From the NCBI RefSeq assembly GCF_037482285.1, contig NZ_JBBEYB010000008.1, forward strand, positions 124,001 to 188,000: 64,000 bases of DNA, given 5' to 3'. This stretch comes from Aquabacterium sp029268225. GTDB lineage: Bacteria; Pseudomonadota; Gammaproteobacteria; Burkholderiales; Burkholderiaceae_C. Position 1 is the first letter of the stretch. Each line of letters begins with the position of its first letter. The notes beneath the pieces were generated by a model that saw only the letters and a program-made list of their open reading frames with translations, searched no databases and had not been told where the DNA came from. Both the position numbers and the translations under genes were made by a program. Of this stretch, positions 43,245 through 51,035 are shown in pieces.

Positions 43245-44559
43245 GGTTCACGTCCGGCGAAAACAAGGCTGCCACCGCAGCGGGGTTGGAAGGAAAGTAC
43301 AAATGCAGGAAAGAGGCGTGCAGGCGCCCGATGCGGTAGACCGCTTCCGGCGCACCATTGAGGCGCTGCGGCTCGGTCTGCACCAGCGGCACCAGATCCG
43401 ACTGCATGCGGGCGTGATGGAAGGTGTGCCCCCGCACTGCCCCCTCGGGCAAGGTCACGCCATGCATGCCCAGATTGACCAGACGCTTTTGCATGCTCGC
43501 CTCGCCCGGCACCAGCCCCCACATCGGCGCGCGCTGGCCGCTGTGGTCGGTCAGACCATCGAGCAGGGCCAGCATCCCGCCGCACTCGGCCACGATGGGC
43601 TTGCCCTGAGCCTGGTGCGCGGCCATCGCCTCGCGCATGGCGCTGTTGCCAGACAACGCGGCCAAATGCAGTTCGGGATAGCCGCCGGTCAGGTACAGCG
43701 CATCGGCGGCGGGCAAAGCCGGGTCGTGCAAGGGCGAGAAATAAACCACGGTCGCGCCCAGCGCCTGCAGCGTGTCGACATTGGCGCGGTACAAAAAGGC
43801 AAAGGCCTCGTCGCGACTCACGGCCACCGTCACCCCTTCCAGGCTGCGGGCGCGCACGGTCTGCGACTCGGGCAAAGCGGGCCGGGTGAACACCACGGGC
43901 TCCGGCATCTCCGGGTTCAGGCGCCCCAAGGCCTCGGCAGCCCGGTCCAGCCGCGCGTCGATGTCCGCCACCTCGTCGGCCTGCACCAGGCCCAGATGTC
44001 GCGAGGGCATGCCCATGGCCTCGTCTCGCGGCAAGCCACCGAACCAGCGCAGCCCCTCCGTCAAGCTCTCGCGCAGCATCTGAGCGTGGGTCTCGCTGCC
44101 AATGCGGTTGGCCAGCACGCCCGCAAACTGCAGCCCGGGCCGGTAATGCGCCAAGCCGTAGGCGATGGCGCCAAAGGTCTGCGCCATGGAGGACCCGTCG
44201 ATGACCGCCATCACCGGCAGCCCCAGGCGCATGGCCAGATCGGCGCTGGAGCTCATGCCGTCATACAGGCCCATCACCCCTTCGACGAGGATCAGGTCGG
44301 CCTCCTGGGCGGCCTGCCACAGCAGTTCACGGCAATGCGCCTCTCCGCCCATCCACAGGTCGAGCTGGTAGACCGGGTAACCGCTGGCCCGCTCGAGGAT
44401 CATGGGGTCCAGAAAATCCGGGCCCGTCTTGAATACACGCACGCGGCGCCCCTGCTGCCGATGCCAGCGCGCCAGCGCCGCGGTGGCCGTGGTCTTGCCT
44501 TGCCCGGAAGCCGGTGCGCTGACCAGCAGCGCCGGGCAGGAAATCTGGGAGGAGGTCAC
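43234..44559 (-). CDS. cobB: Cobyrinic acid a,c-diamide synthase
   Basis: Glutamine amidotransferase of 441 residues that amidates the a and c side chains of cobyrinic (or hydrogenobyrinic) acid. P-loop-type SAPASGQGKTTATAAL at the N-terminus and the amidotransferase Cys in IVAECGGMLALLDG; the final His region is FLHLYFPSNP. The start is a GTG overlapping the btuD stop (GTGA). Since the substrate is an early corrinoid, it argues that corrin-ring genes exist elsewhere or that incomplete corrinoids are scavenged. Confidence 0.93.
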   Translation of the reverse strand: MTSSQISCPALLVSAPASGQGKTTATAALARWHRQQGRRVRVFKTGPDFLDPMILERASGYPVYQLDLWMGGEAHCRELLWQAAQEADLILVEGVMGLYDGMSSSADLAMRLGLPVMAVIDGSSMAQTFGAIAYGLAHYRPGLQFAGVLANRIGSETHAQMLRESLTEGLRWFGGLPRDEAMGMPSRHLGLVQADEVADIDARLDRAAEALGRLNPEMPEPVVFTRPALPESQTVRARSLEGVTVAVSRDEAFAFLYRANVDTLQALGATVVYFSPLHDPALPAADALYLTGGYPELHLAALSGNSAMREAMAAHQAQGKPIVAECGGMLALLDGLTDHSGQRAPMWGLVPGEASMQKRLVNLGMHGVTLPEGAVRGHTFHHARMQSDLVPLVQTEPQRLNGAPEAVYRIGRLHASFLHLYFPSNPAAVAALFSPDVNHVD

Positions 44560-45386
44560 GTTGTCACCTTGTCAGAGCAATCAGAATCCGGGCGCTGCGC
44601 CGATCGCGGCAGCGCCACCCAATGTCCGCCCACGGCGTGCAGGTCGATGCGGTCGTCGAACACCTGCCGCAAGGCCTGGTGCGCCGCCGCTGCGTGCGTG
44701 TCGCCATGGTGCACCACGCGCCCCTGCCGCATCACGATGAGCTCGTCGGCCTGCAAGGCCATGTTCAGTTCGTGCAGCACGCTCACCACGGTCACGCCTG
44801 CATCGCGCAGCTCGCGCACGATGTCGAGCCAGTCGGCCTGATGCGGCGGGTCGAGGTGGGCCAGGGGCTCGTCCATCAGCACGATGGGAGCCTGCACGGC
44901 CAGCACCCGCGCCAGCAGGACACGCTGGCGCTCGCCCCCCGACAGCTGCCCCATCGGGCGATCGCGCCAGTCCCAGCATTGGGTTTGCCGCATCGCGGCC
45001 TGCACGGCGGCCTCGTCCTGCGCCGAGGGCGGCGCCAGCCAGGCCTGATGCGGCAGGCGTCCCAACATCACGACGTCGATGGCCAGCAGGTCATCGGCAC
45101 CACTTTCAGCCTGCCCCAGCCAAGCCAGCCGCTGGGCTTTGGCCTTGGCCGCCCACTGCGCGAGTGGACGCGACAACAACTGCACCTCGCCCTGACATGG
45201 CTGCAGGCCGGCCAAGGTACGCAGCAAGGTGGACTTGCCCGCGCCGTTGGGGCCGACCATGGCCACCCAGCGGCCCACCGGCACGTCAAGGCGGATGTCA
45301 TGCAGGATGGCATGGCCCTGCAAGCGCACCGACTGGATGCGCGCGCTCAAGGCCACGTTCAACACAGCGGCAGATGCGGTCGTCAT
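44556..45386 (-). CDS. btuD: Cobalamin ABC transporter ATP-binding protein
   Basis: Fe-siderophore/B12-type ABC ATPase of 276 residues. Walker A is GPNGAGKSTLLR, the signature is LSGGERQRV, Walker B is PIVLMDEPLAHLD and the switch His is in SVLHELNMAL. It pairs with the FecCD-type permease upstream (ATGA overlap at 45383-45386) and BtuF. Named btuD for its place in the cobalamin block; FecE-like sequence alone would not decide the substrate. Confidence 0.88.
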   Translation of the reverse strand: MTTASAAVLNVALSARIQSVRLQGHAILHDIRLDVPVGRWVAMVGPNGAGKSTLLRTLAGLQPCQGEVQLLSRPLAQWAAKAKAQRLAWLGQAESGADDLLAIDVVMLGRLPHQAWLAPPSAQDEAAVQAAMRQTQCWDWRDRPMGQLSGGERQRVLLARVLAVQAPIVLMDEPLAHLDPPHQADWLDIVRELRDAGVTVVSVLHELNMALQADELIVMRQGRVVHHGDTHAAAAHQALRQVFDDRIDLHAVGGHWVALPRSAQRPDSDCSDKVTT

Positions 45387-46366
45387 GACGTGCCCCCCAT
45401 GCGGTGCATGCGCCACAGCAGGTAGCCGCCGCCCAGAACCGCTGTCAGCAAGCCTACGGGCAGCTCCAGCGGCGCCCACACCCAGCGCGCCAGGATGTCA
45501 GCCGCCAGCAGCAAGATGCCACCGGCCAGCGCCGACAGAACCAGGCGTGGACCCTGCGTGGATTGCACCCGGCTGCGCACAAGATGCGGCGCCACCAGGC
45601 CCACGAACGAAATCAAACCGGTCTGGGCCACGGCAGTGCCGGTCGACAGCGCCAGCGCCCCCACCAGCAGCACCCGCACCAGACCCAGTCGCACACCCAA
45701 ACTGATGGCGGCGGTATCCCCCAGGCTGAGCGCGTCCAGCGCCCGGCTGCAGCCCCAGGCCACCAGCAGCGACACCAGCAACATGGGCCACAGGATCATG
45801 ACGCTGTCCCAGCCCAGAAAACCCGTCGTACCCAGCATGAAGGCCTGCATGGCACGCATGATGTCCGGCTCCAGCAGCATGATCAGCGCCGTCAAGGCGC
45901 CCAGCACCACACCCACCACGACACCAGCCAGCAACAGACGCAGCGTGTGCTGCACGCCTTTGGACAAGACCAGGGTCAGCAACACCGCCAGCACAGCCCC
46001 CACGAAGGCGGCGCCGGTCAGCCCCATGCGCACCAGGATGCCCGTCGCTACCGGACTGACGCCAACCAGGCCCAGGAACAAGGCCACGCCCAAGGCTGCC
46101 CCCGACGAACTGCCCAACAAATAAGGATCGGCCAACGGGTTGCGAAACAGCCCCTGGGCAATGGCCCCACTGAGGGCCAGCAACGCCCCTGCCAACCAAG
46201 CGCCCACGCAACGCGGCGCACGGATATCCCAGGCAATCTGCCAGGCCAGCGGGTCATCGTGGGCCTGCCACGGCGGAGACCAGCCTGTGCTGCCCACGGA
46301 CAGCCCGACACCGCACAACAGCAAGGACAGCACCACCAGCCCGCCGGCCCAGGCCAACCACCTCAT
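45383..46366 (-). CDS. btuC: Cobalamin ABC transporter permease (FecCD family)
   Basis: Inner-membrane permease of 327 residues with about ten hydrophobic segments. RCVGAWLAGALLALSGAIAQGLFRNPLADPYLLGSSSGAA is the classic FecCD/BtuC signature region. Near the C-terminus GLISFVGLVAPHLVR is the conserved coupling segment. Start ATG at 46366 overlaps the btuF stop by four bases. Works with BtuD and BtuF to move B12 from periplasm to cytoplasm. Confidence 0.9.
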   Translation of the reverse strand: MRWLAWAGGLVVLSLLLCGVGLSVGSTGWSPPWQAHDDPLAWQIAWDIRAPRCVGAWLAGALLALSGAIAQGLFRNPLADPYLLGSSSGAALGVALFLGLVGVSPVATGILVRMGLTGAAFVGAVLAVLLTLVLSKGVQHTLRLLLAGVVVGVVLGALTALIMLLEPDIMRAMQAFMLGTTGFLGWDSVMILWPMLLVSLLVAWGCSRALDALSLGDTAAISLGVRLGLVRVLLVGALALSTGTAVAQTGLISFVGLVAPHLVRSRVQSTQGPRLVLSALAGGILLLAADILARWVWAPLELPVGLLTAVLGGGYLLWRMHRMGGTS

Positions 46367-47262
46367 CGTGCGCCCCCTGACGGTACGACACCCTTCAGGC
46401 AACGCGCCATGATCTGAGCGGCCTCACCCATGCGCGGACCGGGTCGAGACAACACATTGCCCTCCTCGGCCGAGAACGCGCAGATGCGCTTGTCTTTGAC
46501 CGCACGGATGCCGGACCAGCCCGGCCGCCCCGGCAAGGTACCGCCATGACGCGCCGACACCATGATCACCTGCGGATCGGCACGCACGATGTACTCCGGA
46601 TTCAGCTTGGGAAACGGCCCCAACTTGGCCGGCACGATGTTGACCAGCCCCAGGCGGGCCAAGGTGTGACCGATGAAGGAAGACTCGCCTGCCGCGTAGG
46701 GTGCGCTGTCCACCTCGTAGTACACGCGCAGGCCGCGCGCCTGCGCCGGCACCTGACGGGCCGCGTTGTTCACCTGCGCCTCCATGCGCTGCCACAGGCG
46801 CTCACCGGCAGCCCCCGCCCCCAGCAGCTGCGCCACCTTGGCGGCCACGCGGTGCACGTCTTCGTAGGTCTTGGGCTCCAGCGCCACCACCCTCAGGCCC
46901 AGCGCTTCCAGCCGGTCCGTCACACGCGATGAGACCGCCAGCAAGACCACATCGGGCCTCAGCGCCACGATCATTTCGATGTTGGCATCGTCCAGCCCGC
47001 CTGTCTTGGGCAGCGCCCGCACCGATGCCGGATGGTTGGAATAGCGGTCCGTGGCCACCACGCGGGCGCACGAACCCAACTCGCACACCGTCTCGGTCAA
47101 GGATGGCAGCAAGGAAACGATGCGCTGCGGCGGCGCCGGCAAGTTCACCGTCACGCCGCGGTCATCCGTCACCGTCACGGGGGCGGCATGGCTGCACACC
47201 GCACCCAGCGCCAGGACGGCCGCCAGCAGGCGCCGTTTCAGCCCAGCCAAGATCGGATTCAT
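46363..47262 (-). CDS. btuF: Cobalamin-binding periplasmic protein
   Basis: Helical-backbone substrate-binding protein of 299 residues with a signal peptide (residues 1-26, ending CSHA before APVTVTDD). The N-lobe begins TDDRGVTVNLPAPPQRIVSLLPSLTETV, typical of class III binding proteins of the BtuF/FecB kind, and DVVLLAVSS and GLVNIVPA mark the two lobes. Delivers corrinoid to BtuCD. It lies 7 bp downstream of cobU. Confidence 0.88.
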   Translation of the reverse strand: MNPILAGLKRRLLAAVLALGAVCSHAAPVTVTDDRGVTVNLPAPPQRIVSLLPSLTETVCELGSCARVVATDRYSNHPASVRALPKTGGLDDANIEMIVALRPDVVLLAVSSRVTDRLEALGLRVVALEPKTYEDVHRVAAKVAQLLGAGAAGERLWQRMEAQVNNAARQVPAQARGLRVYYEVDSAPYAAGESSFIGHTLARLGLVNIVPAKLGPFPKLNPEYIVRADPQVIMVSARHGGTLPGRPGWSGIRAVKDKRICAFSAEEGNVLSRPGPRMGEAAQIMARCLKGVVPSGGAR

Positions 47263-47269
47263 GTGGTGC

Positions 47270-47827
47270 TCATCCTTGCGAAGCGATGACGGGCCTGGTC
47301 CAGGGCTGCCCGGCCACCATCAAGGTCAAATCGGTGCAACGCTGCGCGACGGCCTGATTGAGCCAACCCAGCTCATCGACAAAGGCACGCACCTCGCGCG
47401 ACAAGGGGATGATCCCCCAGCCCACCTCGTTGGAAACGAACACCACCGGAGACGGCAGCGCCACCAAGGTGGTCAGCAAGGCCTCGCGTTCAGCCCGCCA
47501 GGCAGCCTGATCCGCTTGCCCCTCTGCGGGCATCAACCAGTTGGTCAGCCACAGGGTCAGGCAATCGACCAGCAGGAGTCGCCCCGGCGCGGCCTGCTCA
47601 CGCAGCACACGGCTGAGCGCCAGCGGCTCTTCCACCGTGGTCATGCCGGCCGGCCGTTCGGCCTGGTGACGGGCGATGCGCGCGCGCATCTCGTCGTCCC
47701 AGGCCACGGCCGTGGCCACCACCGTCACGCGATGCTCGGGCGAGGCGGTCAGCCATTGCAGCGCCAGCCGCTCGGCATGACGCGACTTGCCGCTGCGCTG
47801 CCCGCCCACGATCAGGTGATGACTCAT
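47270..47827 (-). CDS. cobU: Adenosylcobinamide kinase / guanylyltransferase
   Basis: Bifunctional enzyme of 185 residues (CobU/CobP) that phosphorylates adenosylcobinamide and adds GMP. The P-loop IVGGQRSGKSRHAE is diagnostic. FVSNEVGWGIIPLSREVRAFVDELG is the conserved second half with the nucleotide-binding segment. The ATG at 47827 gives the standard N-terminus; the frame extends into btuB without conservation. Needed for salvage of incomplete corrinoids taken up by BtuB. Confidence 0.94.
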   Translation of the reverse strand: MSHHLIVGGQRSGKSRHAERLALQWLTASPEHRVTVVATAVAWDDEMRARIARHQAERPAGMTTVEEPLALSRVLREQAAPGRLLLVDCLTLWLTNWLMPAEGQADQAAWRAEREALLTTLVALPSPVVFVSNEVGWGIIPLSREVRAFVDELGWLNQAVAQRCTDLTLMVAGQPWTRPVIASQG

Positions 47828-47852
47828 GCTGGTTTCCTTGCGGTGCTCAGGC

Positions 47853-49715
47853 TCACAGATCCGGCGTCCAGCGCAGACCCGCAAAGACCGTGCGCCCCGG
47901 CGAGCTGTAGGTGCGGGCGGTCTCGTAACGCTTGTCCGTCAGATTGTCCACACGCAAGATCAGCTTCCAGTTCTGGGTCAGCTCCTTCTGCGCGTCGACA
48001 CCCCACAAGACATAGGCACCCAAGCGATTCTTGTTGCTGGCGTCGTCAAAGCGCGCTCCGGCCCACTGCATCTGCGCGCCCCACATCCACTGAGCCCAGC
48101 TGGTCTCGGCGCGAACGCTGCCGTGCTGCCGCGAGCGGCGCGCCAGCAGCTTGTCCGTCTCCGCGTTACGAGGGTCGTCCAGATTGAACGACCCCGTCCA
48201 GCGCACCGAGGCCAAAGTAACGGCCCCGCTCAACTCGACCCCTCGCAGGGTCGCGCGGCCCACATTGCGATAGCAGCCGTATGTGCTGACACACACGCCG
48301 GCATCGCTGTAGTTGATGAGGTCATTCACGCGGCTGTTGAACACCGTCACACCCCATTGCGCGCTACCCGCGTGGTACTGCAAGCCCAACTCACTGGTGC
48401 GGCCCTGCTCCGGACGCAGATTGGGTTGGCCATAGTCGCTGAAGCGCTGGTAGAGCGTGGGCGCACGGAACGAGGTGCCCCACGAACCCCGCACACGCCA
48501 CTGCGCGCTCAGGTCATAGGCGGCCCCGACGGAGCCGGTCACATGCTGGCCAAATGCGCTGTGATGGTCTTCACGGATCGACGTCTGAACGCTCAGATCC
48601 TGCCCCTGCCAGTCGTAACCCAGCCCCAATGCACCCGCCCGCTGCACATCCCGGTCGGCCGGCACAGAGGTGTTCTTCAAGCGATCTTCACGGCCCTCCA
48701 GCGTGGCCCGCACGGTATGCTCCCCCCAGCTGAACTGGTTGGACCACGAACCGTTGCGCACCTCGGTGCGTGTGATATAGACGGAAGGCCTTGTCTCATA
48801 GCGACTGGTGGACTGCCCCACCGTCACCGTGCTGCGCCAGGCATCCAGCCATTGCGCCACCCAGGCGGCCGACACGGTGTCCAGATCATGGATGCTGCGG
48901 TCATCAAACTTGCTGCTCACCGACGCGTCGTAACCCGCATTGCTGTGTTGCGACAGCAGGTTCACATGGAAGCTCTGGCGCGCCGACAACTGATACCCGA
49001 GACGCGCGTGAGCGCTGCTCGCACGGTAGTCGTCATCGTCCGACGCGCGGGTGCCGGCCTTGGTGTTGTTGCGTGCGGTGAAGCCCGAAGCCCGCGACAG
49101 CGTCCCGCCGAGGCTGTACGACCACGAACCGGCGCTCCCTGACAGACTCACATCGCCCTGTGTCAGCCCTCGATTGCCGACTCCCAGGCCCAACGTCATC
49201 CGCATCGCCCCCTGCCCCTTGCGGGTGAAGATCTGGACCACGCCGGCAATGGCGTCCGAGCCGTAGATGGCACTGGCAGGCCCACGCACCACCTCAATGC
49301 GTTCGATCTCCGACAAAGGCAGCGACTCCCACGTCGCACCACCCGAACCCGACTGGGTGTCCAGGCGAACCCCGTCGACCAACACCAGCAAGTGCCGGGA
49401 CTCCGCGCCGCGCAAGTAGACGCTGGACGTGCCGTAGACATCTCCGTTACGCACGATCTGAAAACCCGGGAGGGTCTTGAGCACATCGGCCACCCCCGCC
49501 CCTGCGTGACGCTCAATGTCGTCCCGCGTGATGACCGACACATCGGCCATCACCTTGTGGAGTGGTTGGGGTTCACGGTTGGCGGTCACCACCACGTCGC
49601 TTACCACGTCCTGCGCCCACACCATGGACGGCAACAGAGACAAAACCACGCCACACGCCACGGCCAAGGCCGAACGCACCCCAGGTGCCACACGCACCGA
49701 GTTCACACAAAACAT
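47853..49715 (-). CDS. btuB: TonB-dependent vitamin B12 receptor
   Basis: Outer membrane receptor of 620 residues. A signal peptide ends in MVWA; the TonB box follows at once (SDVVVTA). Plug domain: VADVLKTLPGFQIV and SVYLRGAESRHLLVLVDGVRL. The rest is a 22-strand-type barrel ending in FAGLRWTPDL, where the terminal aromatic is not the usual Phe. It is the first gene after the cobalamin riboswitch, which settles the substrate. ATG at 49715; no convincing Shine-Dalgarno, which may reflect control by the leader. Confidence 0.92.
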   Translation of the reverse strand: MFCVNSVRVAPGVRSALAVACGVVLSLLPSMVWAQDVVSDVVVTANREPQPLHKVMADVSVITRDDIERHAGAGVADVLKTLPGFQIVRNGDVYGTSSVYLRGAESRHLLVLVDGVRLDTQSGSGGATWESLPLSEIERIEVVRGPASAIYGSDAIAGVVQIFTRKGQGAMRMTLGLGVGNRGLTQGDVSLSGSAGSWSYSLGGTLSRASGFTARNNTKAGTRASDDDDYRASSAHARLGYQLSARQSFHVNLLSQHSNAGYDASVSSKFDDRSIHDLDTVSAAWVAQWLDAWRSTVTVGQSTSRYETRPSVYITRTEVRNGSWSNQFSWGEHTVRATLEGREDRLKNTSVPADRDVQRAGALGLGYDWQGQDLSVQTSIREDHHSAFGQHVTGSVGAAYDLSAQWRVRGSWGTSFRAPTLYQRFSDYGQPNLRPEQGRTSELGLQYHAGSAQWGVTVFNSRVNDLINYSDAGVCVSTYGCYRNVGRATLRGVELSGAVTLASVRWTGSFNLDDPRNAETDKLLARRSRQHGSVRAETSWAQWMWGAQMQWAGARFDDASNKNRLGAYVLWGVDAQKELTQNWKLILRVDNLTDKRYETARTYSSPGRTVFAGLRWTPDL

Positions 49716-49771
49716 GATGGAAATCAAGATACAAGTGCCCGGCCTGCGTCCCCGCAAGCGATGGGCGAAAC

Positions 49772-49799
49772 GACAAGGTCCACCTCAGGTGGACCTGTC
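49772..49799 (-). promoter_or_regulatory. Expression-platform hairpin between riboswitch and btuB
   Basis: On the minus strand GGTCCACC and GGTGGACC enclose a TGA loop, extended by GACA/TGTC across one bulged T, giving 12 bp. It starts three bases after the aptamer. The bases after it are GTTTCGCC, not a real T-run, so it is not a clean intrinsic terminator; it may act through Rho or by competing structures near the btuB start. Confidence 0.6.
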
Positions 49800-49802
49800 C
49801 CT

Positions 49803-50025
49803 TGCTGGCCGGTATCCGGGCTAGGCGATTGCAACCTGTGAGACCTTCCCAGGTCTGTTTCAGACCCAGTGGCAGAGAGCACAAGCGGAGGAGCCGGGAT
49901 GAACCCGGCGACTCGATCGCCGACCGTTGCGGGGGCAGCGCAGTTCGGGGTGGTGCCATGGACACGAACACCCCTTCTGCTTCCCGTTTAACTGCGCCGA
50001 GTGAACCCCGGCGCGAGCACCAACA
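49803..50025 (-). promoter_or_regulatory. Cobalamin riboswitch (AdoCbl type)
   Basis: Conserved blocks appear in order on the minus strand: AACGGGAAGCAGAAGGGGTG (5' part of the core), CTGCCCCCGCAACGGT, GCCACTGGG with the following TGGGAAGG, and the B12 box AGCCCGGATACCGGCC. P1 can form between TGTTGG (50025-50020) and CCAGCA (49808-49803). A -10 hexamer at 50037-50032 puts the transcript start at the edge of P1. It heads the 16-gene cobalamin block and should shut it off when adenosylcobalamin is plentiful. It fills most of the gap between btuB and the divergent zapB-like gene. Confidence 0.95.
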
Positions 50026-50031
50026 GGCGCC

Positions 50032-50050
50032 ATTGTAAGACGCCTACAAT
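50032..50050. promoter_or_regulatory. Back-to-back divergent -10 elements (cobalamin block and zapBA)
   Basis: TACAAT occurs on the minus strand at 50037-50032 and on the plus strand at 50045-50050, only seven bases apart. The first predicts a start near 50025, the edge of the riboswitch; the second predicts a start near 50057, upstream of the zapB-like gene. Each promoter's -35 zone would overlap the other's start region; neither shows a strong -35. Confidence 0.55.
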
Positions 50051-50100
50051 GTTTGCCTTGTCCTGGCCGCTCGCACCCCACCTCAGGTTGACGCCCCTCA

Positions 50101-50337
50101 ATGTCCAGAATCGACGAACTCACGGACCGCATCGAGCGCCTGCTGCTGCGCCACGAAGAATTGCGACGCACCAATGCCTTGCTCCAGCAGCAATTGACGG
50201 TGACCACGCAGGAGCGTGACTCGCTGCGAGCACGCCTGTCGGCAGCCCGCTCGCGCATCGACGCGCTGATCGACAAGCTGCCCCAGGTGGCCGGCGCGGT
50301 GCTGGCCGACCCCGATGATGACCTGCCCAAGGCTTGA
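50101..50337 (+). CDS. ZapB-like coiled-coil protein (TIGR02449 type)
   Basis: A 78-residue, almost wholly helical coiled-coil protein (RIDELTDRIERLLLRHEELR, then QQQLTVTTQERDSLRARLSAA). Such small proteins lie directly before zapA in many beta- and gammaproteobacteria and are annotated as ZapB-like or TIGR02449. A role at the division septum is inferred from the neighbour. Its stop is 5 bp before the zapA ATG. Confidence 0.75.
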   Translation: MSRIDELTDRIERLLLRHEELRRTNALLQQQLTVTTQERDSLRARLSAARSRIDALIDKLPQVAGAVLADPDDDLPKA

Positions 50338-50342
50338 TCACC

Positions 50343-50672
50343 ATGAAACAGATTGAAGTCTCCATCATGGGGCAGAGCTACCTGCTGGGCTGCCCCGACG
50401 GTGGCGAAGAGCGCTTGCGTGAAGCCGTGGCCCAGGTGGACCGAGAGATGTGCGCCATCCGCGACACCGGCAAGCTCAAGGCCCGTGAGCGCATCGCGGT
50501 GTTGGCTGCGCTGAATTTGGCCTACATCCTGACCGATCGACAGCCACCGGCCCCGACGGTGACCCAGGCCGCAGCGGACACACCATCCGACGCCCTGCCC
50601 GCACCGGAGTACCTGGATCAGCTCATCCAGCGTCTGGACCAGGCCCTCGACAGCGACGGCCACCTGCTCTGA
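50343..50672 (+). CDS. zapA: Cell division protein ZapA
   Basis: A 109-residue FtsZ-ring-associated protein. The N-terminal KQIEVSIMGQSYLLGCPDGGEERLREAV is the conserved ZapA head domain, followed by a helical region around AVLAALNLAYIL. The C-terminal stretch carries a predicted helix EYLDQLIQRLDQALDS. The ATG at 50343 is used; a TTG at 50334 overlaps the previous gene. 6S RNA follows, the ancestral proteobacterial order. Confidence 0.88.
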   Translation: MKQIEVSIMGQSYLLGCPDGGEERLREAVAQVDREMCAIRDTGKLKARERIAVLAALNLAYILTDRQPPAPTVTQAAADTPSDALPAPEYLDQLIQRLDQALDSDGHLL

Positions 50673-50772
50673 CCGCGCAACCCGACGGCGGCCGCCCCCA
50701 CCCCTGTGGTGCCAGTGTGGCGTGTGTGCGATTTGCACGGACGCCCCGAGCGATTCGCCGTAGAATGAAATC

Positions 50773-50950
50773 GTTCGTCGCGTTCGTGGTTGCTTTGATT
50801 TCCTTGAACCGATGCTCTTGGAGCCAGGGCTTGGAACATTGCTGCGCGGGCGTGATCGTCTCGCGTCAGATGAACCCGAAGTGCTGCTGACCTCGCCCAC
50901 CTGAATCCCACCTGGGTTCAGGAATGCGGCAACCAGTGCGCGGCGAACAC
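50773..50950 (+). ncRNA. ssrS: 6S RNA
   Basis: No ORF occupies this gap, and the order zapA then 6S RNA is conserved. The sequence folds as a long rod: TTCGTCGCG (50774-50782) pairs with CGCGGCGAA (50939-50947), GGTTGC with GCAACC, CCTTGAACC with GGTTCAGG, and an apical arm closes through GGGCG/CGCCC and GTCAG/CTGAC, leaving an open central bubble as in 6S RNA, which mimics an open promoter and binds sigma-70 RNA polymerase. A -10 TAGAAT at 50761-50766 agrees with a start near 50773. Exact ends are approximate. Confidence 0.82.
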
Positions 50951-50962
50951 CTCATGCGACAA

Positions 50963-50998
50963 CGGCCAGACCCTGCAACAGGATCTGGCCGTTTTTTT
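50963..50998 (+). terminator. Rho-independent terminator after 6S RNA
   Basis: CGGCCAGA and TCTGGCCG form an 8-bp stem, extended past one C-A mismatch by CCTG/CAGG around a CAA loop, and followed by seven T residues (50992-50998). It may also shield the convergent GGDEF gene. Confidence 0.88.
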
Positions 50999-51035
50999 CA
51001 TGGGTCGGACGGCGCCCCTGCGAGCGCCTAGGCGT

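Noticed and set aside
46363..47262. Iron-siderophore instead of cobalamin assignment for the BtuFCD transporter
   Set aside because: Sequence family is shared, but overlap with cobU, cobB and btuB behind a cobalamin riboswitch makes corrinoid the best reading.
49860..50900. 346-codon minus-strand open frame upstream of btuB
   Set aside because: It runs through the riboswitch and antisense to zapB-like, zapA and 6S RNA; Ser/Arg-rich composition, no motif.
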